NCBI GenBank assembly: GCA_905216045.1
Contig: CAJMSL010000023.1
Span: 1 to 20,097 of the forward strand
Reading direction: 5' to 3'
Source of the DNA: an uncultured bacterium
GTDB lineage: Bacteria; Actinomycetota; Coriobacteriia; Coriobacteriales; Coriobacteriaceae
DNA: 20,097 nucleotides
In this document: positions 15,210-20,097 of the stretch, piece by piece
How positions within the stretch are numbered: position 1 is the stretch's first letter
Layout of the letters: each line of letters begins with the position of its first letter
Notes under the pieces: generated by a model
Told to the model about the DNA's origin: nothing
What the model saw: only the letters and a program-made list of their open reading frames with translations
The model's database searches: none
Translations under genes and position numbers: made by a program

Positions 15210-15226
15210 TAGCTACCTCCTGGTCA

Positions 15227-16828
15227 CTACGACGCCAGTGTGGCAATGACGGCTTCGTCGCCGGCATATATTAGGGTGTTGCCGTCGGGGATGATCGTTT
15301 GGCCGTCGCGCTTGAGCATCACCACGATAAAGGGGTGCTTGCCCTGCGGCACATCGCGAAGACGCTGGCCGGCCAGGCGACCGTGGGGGGTCACGGTGAC
15401 CTCGCGCAGCGTAACCTCGGCACGCTCTTCAAACGTTGGCGCGGCCATCACCAGCAGGTCACCTTCCTCGATGACGGTATCGCCGTTGGGCAGCACCGGG
15501 TGCGCACCGTCGCGCAGCACCAAGACCACCAGCATGTCCGTCGCGCTGCCAATGTCCGCGAGCGAGCGTCCGGCAAACGGATGTCCAGCGCCCACCTTGA
15601 GCTTTACAAACGACATGCCGTCCTCGTCGCGGTAGTCGTTAAAGGTGCGGCGCACGTCGCCGGTCGCATCGATCATATCGAGCTTCTTCGCCACCGCCGG
15701 CAGCAGCGAGCCCTGCACCACAATGCTCGACACGGCAATCACAAACACCAGGTCAAATAGGTCGTGTCCGCCGGGAACGCCGGCCACCACGGCAAAGAGA
15801 CTAAAGACGACCGAAGCTGCTCCGCGCAGCCCCGCCCAGCTTACGAGTGCGACCTGGCGAGGGGTCGTCCTGAACGGCGCCAGCAGCATGCCTACGGCGA
15901 TGGGGCGGCTCGCATTGAGCATTAACGCCATGAGTGCCAGGCCCGGTAGCAGCATTTGCGGCAGGCGTGCGGGTGTAACGAGCAGGCCCAGCAAAAAGAA
16001 GATGGTCATCTCTGCCATCTCGGTGAGGGTGTCAAAGAAGTGCGCCATCTCGACTTTGCCGGTGATGTCGCTGGCACCCAGCACAATGCCGGCCAGGTAT
16101 ACAGCCAAAAAGCCGTTGCCGCCCAGGTAGCTCGGCAGCGCGTAGGCGACGATGGCCACGGCGAACAAAAAGATGGTCTGCGCGTCCTTGGCCGTTGCGT
16201 GCGCGCGTTCAATCAGGCGGCCCGCCGCCCAGCCGATGGCAAGGCCCAGGCCCACGCCCAGGATAATCTGCTTGGCCAGCAGTGCGGGAATGTTGATGTC
16301 GCCGCCGGCCGCGAGTGTAGCGAGCACAGCGGTGAGCATGTAGGCGACGGGGTCGTTGGAGCCCGATTCGACCTCGAGCAGCGAGTCGGTGCCACCTCTC
16401 AGCGACAGGCTGTGCTCACGCAGTACGCTAAAGACGCTCGCCGCGTCGGTGGATGCCACGACCGATCCCAGCAGCAGGCTGCCGATCCAGTCGATCCCCA
16501 GCGCGAAGTGGGCGAACACGCCGGTGATGCCGGCAGTGATGACGACGCCGAGCGTGCTCAGCAGCACCGCCGGCGCAGCGACGGGCTTGGCGCGGTCGAT
16601 ATTGGTGTTAAAGCCGCCGTAGAACATGATGAACAGCAGCGCCGTGCTGCAGACGGTTTCGGTGAGTGCGTAGTCGCTAAAGTCGATATGCGTCGGGCCG
16701 TTGACGCCCAACAGCATGCCCAGCGCGATAAAGATGAGCAGGGTGGGGAAGGGGAGTTTTTTGCCGACGGGTTTGATGGTCAGGCACAGAATAATGACGA
16801 GGCCGATAAAGAGAAGGATCTGGTTCAT
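15227..16828 (-). CDS. CPA1-type cation/proton antiporter with two RCK_C domains (NhaP2/CvrA-like)
   Basis: The 533-residue membrane protein has about 12 hydrophobic segments followed by a cytoplasmic C-terminal part. ASTDAASV (D128) and ESGSNDP (N158-D159) are the ion-binding motifs of the NhaP branch. From about residue 405 two tandem RCK_C (TrkA-C) domains follow, the first with the LRDG....P.GDT.IEEGD signature and the second with the same pattern (KRDG...IPDGNTLIYAGD). This layout resembles potassium/proton antiporters of the NhaP2/CvrA kind, where RCK domains bind ligands that control transport; K+ versus Na+ is not proven. AGGAG lies 11 bases before the ATG. It is divergent from the phosphoesterase gene. 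Confidence 0.93.
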   Translation of the reverse strand: MNQILLFIGLVIILCLTIKPVGKKLPFPTLLIFIALGMLLGVNGPTHIDFSDYALTETVCSTALLFIMFYGGFNTNIDRAKPVAAPAVLLSTLGVVITAGITGVFAHFALGIDWIGSLLLGSVVASTDAASVFSVLREHSLSLRGGTDSLLEVESGSNDPVAYMLTAVLATLAAGGDINIPALLAKQIILGVGLGLAIGWAAGRLIERAHATAKDAQTIFLFAVAIVAYALPSYLGGNGFLAVYLAGIVLGASDITGKVEMAHFFDTLTEMAEMTIFFLLGLLVTPARLPQMLLPGLALMALMLNASRPIAVGMLLAPFRTTPRQVALVSWAGLRGAASVVFSLFAVVAGVPGGHDLFDLVFVIAVSSIVVQGSLLPAVAKKLDMIDATGDVRRTFNDYRDEDGMSFVKLKVGAGHPFAGRSLADIGSATDMLVVLVLRDGAHPVLPNGDTVIEEGDLLVMAAPTFEERAEVTLREVTVTPHGRLAGQRLRDVPQGKHPFIVVMLKRDGQTIIPDGNTLIYAGDEAVIATLAS

Positions 16829-16977
16829 GGATGGTGTCCGCTCCTGGGTGGTTGGCGTGGCACGGTCAGTTGTCTGCGGTTATTTGTACCCAAAGATGGT
16901 GGGTTTATGGGGTTGGATTGCGGGCGTGCGCGATATCGTCATAGACGGCTGCCGTCTTTGCCTCTGCTCGGAAACCC

Positions 16978-17006
16978 TTTCCAGCTTTATTGCAACGGAG
17001 TACAAT
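16978..17006 (+). promoter_or_regulatory. Possible promoter of the metallophosphoesterase gene
   Basis: TACAAT (17001-17006) has a weak TTTCCA box 17 bases upstream. The leader then contains a hairpin (TTGCGGC 17039-17045 with GCCGCAA 17057-17063) just before the AAGGAG at 17067. Confidence 0.35.
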
Positions 17007-17081
17007 GGGTAACGTTTAAGTTCAACTTGAAGTTTTAGTTGCGGCGCCGGGCTTCGGCCGCAATGCAAGGAGAGGCGTACC

Positions 17082-17921
17082 ATGGCGATCTATGTGACAT
17101 CTGATGCTCACGGGCACGTGCGTGCGCTTGACGAGGCCCTGTCTAAGATCTCGTTGACGTCCGACGACACGCTGTACGTGCTGGGCGACATGATCGATCG
17201 CGGGCCCGATCCGGTCGGCGTTATTAAGCTCGTGCGCTCGCTGCCCAACGCCCACGTGCTCTAGGGTAATCACGAGCAGATCATGCTCAATGCCATCATT
17301 GGTCAGGATCCGCTCGATGCCGAGACCTGGGATATCAACGGTGGCTGGACGACGCGCGAGCAGCTCAACGACATGGAATTTGAGGCATACGAGGAGCTCG
17401 TGCGATGGATGGCCGCGCTGCCGCTCTACGCGGTGGTCGAGACCGAGGAGCGCCCGTATCTGCTGGTACATGCTGGAATCGAGATGAAGGCGGCGCGCGC
17501 GTTTTTGCTTGAGCATGGCGTCGATTGTGCCGATGGCGTCGGAGCGGTGGGTGCCGATCGCGAGCTGCTGCAGCAGATGCTCGCAGTGCAGTCGTCCGAT
17601 GACCTGCTATGGATTCGTCACGGCTATTGGGATGTGCCGACCGGGCTGCTTTCTGCCGAGGGCAAGGGCCCGGTCGTGGTGAGCGGTCACACGCCCACGG
17701 TATCGCTCGGGCGTTATTGCGAGGTCGGTGGTCTTGCGGGGCTCGATGAGGAGTCGGGCCGCGGGCAGATCGTGCGCCTGGGCGGCGAGGATGCCGCCGG
17801 TGTGCCCGATCGCATCGACATCGACTGCGCTGCCGACACCGGCTCCGAGTTCGGTCGCGTGGGCATCCTGCGCCTGGACGACGGGGCGGAGTTCTACGCG
17901 AACATCAACCCGGGCGAATAA
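17082..17921 (+). pseudogene. Metallophosphoesterase gene interrupted by one in-frame amber codon
   Basis: One continuous frame would encode 279 residues of a calcineurin-like phosphatase (PPP/ApaH/PrpE type), but a TAG at 17262-17264 stops it after residue 60. All motifs are otherwise intact across the stop: D8 and H10 in SDAHGH, GDMIDRGP (D36, D39), GNHE (62-65), VHAG (H130) and SGHTP (H203). The amber codon sits immediately before GNHE, where homologues commonly have Lys, Arg or Leu, so one base change (for example AAG or TTG to TAG) explains it. AAGGAG lies 9 bases before the ATG. A restart at 17283 would lose half the metal site. The frame is not otherwise decayed, so the change is recent, or a sequencing error, or suppressed by readthrough. 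Confidence 0.88.
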
Positions 17922-17936
17922 TCGGTGCAAGGGGTA

Positions 17937-18007
17937 GCTAATTTGGGACGGGGCTTTTTTGACTACTTTTGCCCTTCTGCCCGCTAATTGATTTCTCTGG
18001 GACGGGG
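17937..18007 (+). repeat. Direct repeats GCTAATT ... GGGACGGGG
   Basis: GCTAATT at 17937-17943 is followed by GGGACGGGG at 17945-17953; the same pair recurs at 17983-17989 and 17999-18007 with a longer gap. The first copy is followed by a run of six T residues. A further GCTAATT lies at 18233-18239 beside the flippase stop codon. Confidence 0.5.
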
Positions 18008-18035
18008 ATTAAATAATCATTTGGCTGCCCGCTGG

Positions 18036-18158
18036 CTAAGTGAGTAGACTTTTTTGGAAATGCCGAGCACCCAACATATTTGCCTCAATAAAACCGCAGG
18101 TCACAGACTTGTGCTCTGTTGGTGTGGTCGGAGATTCGGTAAAAGTCTACTCACTTAG
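18036..18158. repeat. 123-bp element with 18-bp perfect terminal inverted repeats
   Basis: CTAAGTGAGTAGACTTTT (18036-18053) is perfectly inverted at 18141-18158. Pairing continues imperfectly inwards (CCGAGCACCCAACA against TGTTGGTGTGGTCGG), so arms of about 40 bases enclose a loop of about 40 bases. There is no open frame inside. The form fits a small non-autonomous mobile element (MITE) or a structured RNA; no target-site duplication is obvious. Confidence 0.65.
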
Positions 18159-18237
18159 TTTTGCGTGATGAATATTGTCCGCAACGAGACCCCAGACGGG
18201 GTGATTCCATCGCAAATTCCGGTGACCGGGCAGCTAA

Positions 18238-19821
18238 TTAGGCGCCGTATGGGTTGCGGTCGCGTTCGATGCGTTGGCGGATGTTGGCGTACTCGATTAT
18301 CAGCAGCACCAGGAGTAGGGCCATGATGGCTAGGTAGCTCACCACAGCGCCCATCAGACCCAGCAGCTTAATCAGGATCACCGGCAGCACCACGCTTACG
18401 GCGAAGCAGATCAGGTAGATCTTGGTGACGTCTCTAGCGTGGCGCAGCACCGTGATGATGGCGTAGATAAAGTCGATGGCCGCGGTGACGCCGCCGGCGA
18501 CGACCATCAGCAGCGCCAGCGTACGGTAGCGTTCAAAGCTGAGGCCGTACATAAAGCTCATGAGGGGAATACCGGGACCTGCCATAAATGCGGCGCACAC
18601 GCCGGTGATGACTACGATCAGCGCCATAACGGCAACAATAATCAGGTCAAAGCGACGACGCTTGCGAGGATTAGCCCAAATGCTCGACAAGCGCAGGAGC
18701 TGCGGTTTATAGATAAATCCAATGCTCAGCAAAATAGCTTGCGCCGGAAAGAACAGGGCATTAAAGTATAGCTGATATTTGTATGCCAGCGTGCCTTCCA
18801 TCACAAACTTGGGCATGCTCTCAATTAGGTTGAACAGGAACAGTGCACCAAAGAGCGGGGCGCACTGGACAAACAGGTGGCCGACCTCGCGCAGGCTCAC
18901 GCGGCGCGATTTTTCGGTCTCGAGCAGGGCAAGCGGCGCGGTGACCAGCACGAGCGAGGCGATGGCGGTGACACCCATGACCATGGCCGCGATGGGCATA
19001 CTGCGCGTGAGGAACAGCGCCACGCTAAAGACCGCGATGACGCCGACGGAGCGTAGCGTTTGGCTCATGCCGGCCAGGTAGAGCTTGTCGGCCTGCTGCA
19101 GGCGGCCTTCGTACACGTCGGCGACGCCGTCGATCACCTTGTAGAGGTAGACGCCCAGGCCGATCGTCGCCATATGCGCGTCATAGCCGCGGGCGCTGCT
19201 GTAGAGCAGGCCGCAGCCTAGGGCTAGGGCTCCGCAGATCCAACGATTGAGCTGGTAGGAGGCGAAGGACGTCTTTTCGTCGATGTCCGATACCTGGAAA
19301 TTGCGCACGCCGTAGTTGCATGCGATCATGATGAGCGTGCCGGTGACGAAGGCGATGGAGAACTTACCGGCCTCCTCGGCACCCGCGAGCTGTGTCGACA
19401 CGATGGTGAGCAGAGGAAACACCATGCCCCACACGGCGGTGCCCAGGGTATTCCAGAGATAGTCGCGGCGGGTGGCGTGCTCCTCGTATTCCGCTTCCTG
19501 CATGGAGAAGCCGCCGCCGTAGACGGCGCCGAGCAGACGGTTCCACCAAGCGTTGACCATGCGGCGGACGGGGCTGGGCTCCCGATCGCGTTCGCGCCGG
19601 CGACGGCGCGTGGCCTGGCTGCTGTCGGGGCCGCCGGCGTTGCGCTGGCTCAGCTCCTGGATGCGCGCGAGCTCTTCGGCCGTGTGGGAGGCGGGGAACA
19701 GGCCGTTCTCGATGCGGCCGCCCTGGGCCTTCGCGGCGCCGTCTTTCGATGCAGCGGGGTTGGAGATGCCGTTACGGCGGGCGATGGCGCGGCGAATGCT
19801 ATCGAGGGGCGTGATGCTCAA
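18238..19821 (-). CDS. Wzx/MATE-like polysaccharide flippase
   Basis: Predicted to move lipid-linked saccharides across the membrane. The 527-residue product has about 12 to 14 hydrophobic segments from roughly residue 125 onward, with the loop and Arg/Lys pattern of the polysaccharide biosynthesis (Wzx) branch of the MOP superfamily. The first 110 or so residues are hydrophilic, with an Arg-rich tract (TRRRRRERDRE), and should be cytoplasmic; this extension is unusual for the family. I choose the TTG at 19821 because AAAGGA lies 7 bases upstream and LSITPLDS begins protein-like sequence; the frame can be read back to an ATG at 19929, but that stretch carries a -10 box and a palindrome. No glycosyltransferase genes adjoin it within the window. 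Confidence 0.82.
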   Translation of the reverse strand: MSITPLDSIRRAIARRNGISNPAASKDGAAKAQGGRIENGLFPASHTAEELARIQELSQRNAGGPDSSQATRRRRRERDREPSPVRRMVNAWWNRLLGAVYGGGFSMQEAEYEEHATRRDYLWNTLGTAVWGMVFPLLTIVSTQLAGAEEAGKFSIAFVTGTLIMIACNYGVRNFQVSDIDEKTSFASYQLNRWICGALALGCGLLYSSARGYDAHMATIGLGVYLYKVIDGVADVYEGRLQQADKLYLAGMSQTLRSVGVIAVFSVALFLTRSMPIAAMVMGVTAIASLVLVTAPLALLETEKSRRVSLREVGHLFVQCAPLFGALFLFNLIESMPKFVMEGTLAYKYQLYFNALFFPAQAILLSIGFIYKPQLLRLSSIWANPRKRRRFDLIIVAVMALIVVITGVCAAFMAGPGIPLMSFMYGLSFERYRTLALLMVVAGGVTAAIDFIYAIITVLRHARDVTKIYLICFAVSVVLPVILIKLLGLMGAVVSYLAIMALLLVLLIIEYANIRQRIERDRNPYGA

Positions 19822-19849
19822 AGCGGGGTCCTTTCTATTGCTGCGCTCT

Positions 19850-19869
19850 AGTATAGACACCGCGGTGTC
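19850..19869 (-). promoter_or_regulatory. Putative -10 box and palindromic operator of the flippase gene
   Basis: On the minus strand TATACT (19855-19850) is preceded directly by the perfect 14-bp palindrome GACACCGCGGTGTC (19856-19869), which would fill the promoter spacer. No clear -35 box is visible, so an activator or repressor bound at the palindrome is plausible. The inner CACCGCGGTG also occurs at 9124-9133. Confidence 0.45.
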
Positions 19870-19924
19870 CGCTCGTGTTTTTGAACAGGTTGTTCGATAA
19901 TTTCGGCGGCGCCATTCGGTAGTC

Positions 19925-20033
19925 GGCACTTAGGGACGTTCCTTATGTGCCGGCACTTGGGGACACTCCTTGGGCTAATTGCCGGGATAGTCGTTGGGGA
20001 CGTTCTTGTTTGACTAGTCATTTAAGAACGTCC
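19925..20033. repeat. GGGAC-type repeats and hairpin at the right edge
   Basis: GGCACTTAGGGACGTTCCTT (19925-19944) recurs as GGCACTTGGGGACACTCCTT (19952-19971), 17 of 20 bases the same, 27 bp apart. Next, GGACGTTCTT (19998-20007) pairs with AAGAACGTCC (20024-20033), and the loop contains the palindrome TGACTAGTCA. No gene is seen here up to the window end. Confidence 0.55.
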
Positions 20034-20097
20034 ATTACAGTCGAAATTGTCAGCCTGGGACCATCTCGGGCTACGATTGAGGCGCGCCCAGAACGGG

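Larger units (their letters stand above)
17922..18237. other. Repeat-rich intergenic stretch without a gene
   Basis: About 316 bases, more AT-rich than the surrounding genes. It holds two GCTAATT...GGGACGGGG direct repeats, a 123-bp long-inverted-repeat element and a small ACCCC/GGGGT hairpin (18189-18202). No coding frame or tRNA is evident. Confidence 0.7.

Noticed and set aside
15956..17038. 360-codon plus-strand frame opposite the antiporter
   Set aside because: Antisense to a clear membrane protein; very rich in Gln, Asp and Gly, as expected for a shadow frame.
17283..17921. Separate 212-residue phosphatase starting at 17283
   Set aside because: It lacks the D-x-H, GD-x-x-DRG and GNHE motifs; it is the downstream part of the amber-interrupted gene.
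1..20097. CRISPR array, tRNA or rRNA genes, integrase or transposase genes
   Set aside because: I read for regularly spaced repeats, tRNA cloverleaf signatures and recombinase motifs and found none.

Overview
The window is GC-rich, with dense coding, strong Shine-Dalgarno sequences and mostly single-gene or two-gene transcription units. The gene content suits a gut-type actinobacterium of the class Coriobacteriia, and Collinsella or a close relative is my best guess. That assignment is inference from base composition, protein style and intergenic repeat style; no rRNA or other marker gene is present to prove it.

Region 1 (61-2825, minus strand) is a metal-resistance operon: an ArsR/SmtB-type repressor with an intact alpha-5 zinc site, a stand-alone HMA metal-binding protein, and a Zn/Cd/Pb-type P1B ATPase that lacks its own HMA domain. 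A consensus promoter (TTGACA, 16 bp, TATAAT) carries a palindromic operator between its two boxes. A second copy lies near the repressor's ribosome-binding site. A third lies just before the ATPase gene, inside a promoter-like sequence that points the other way.

Region 2 (2826-4715) looks like an accessory island. It holds visibly more AT-rich DNA, two inverted copies of a 42-bp repeat, and a 397-residue protein whose middle part resembles PD-(D/E)XK (DUF559/Vsr-like) nucleases.

Region 3 (4716-10485) holds a DnaQ-like DEDDh exonuclease, a His-rich ArsP_2-type (10TM) metal exporter, a UPF0178 protein next to an HdeD-like DUF308 membrane protein, a nitroreductase with a DtxR-like box upstream, and two tandem histidine phosphatases. 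Several strong hairpin terminators separate these units.

Region 4 (10523-15000, minus strand) is serine biosynthesis: serC then serA, followed after a terminator by an M20 metallopeptidase and a short, degenerate DUF1015 protein. SerA and SerC carry out the first two steps from 3-phosphoglycerate to phosphoserine.

Region 5 (15135-20097) holds a CPA1-type cation/proton antiporter with two C-terminal RCK_C domains, a metallophosphoesterase gene broken by one in-frame amber codon just before its GNHE motif, a 123-bp long-inverted-repeat element with GGGAC-type repeats, and a Wzx/MATE-like polysaccharide flippase whose best start is a TTG. The right edge is repeat-rich noncoding DNA.

No complete new multi-gene system is evident. 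The most unusual items are the three-operator, split metal ATPase locus, the nuclease-like island with its inverted repeats, the amber-interrupted phosphatase and the 123-bp hairpin element.
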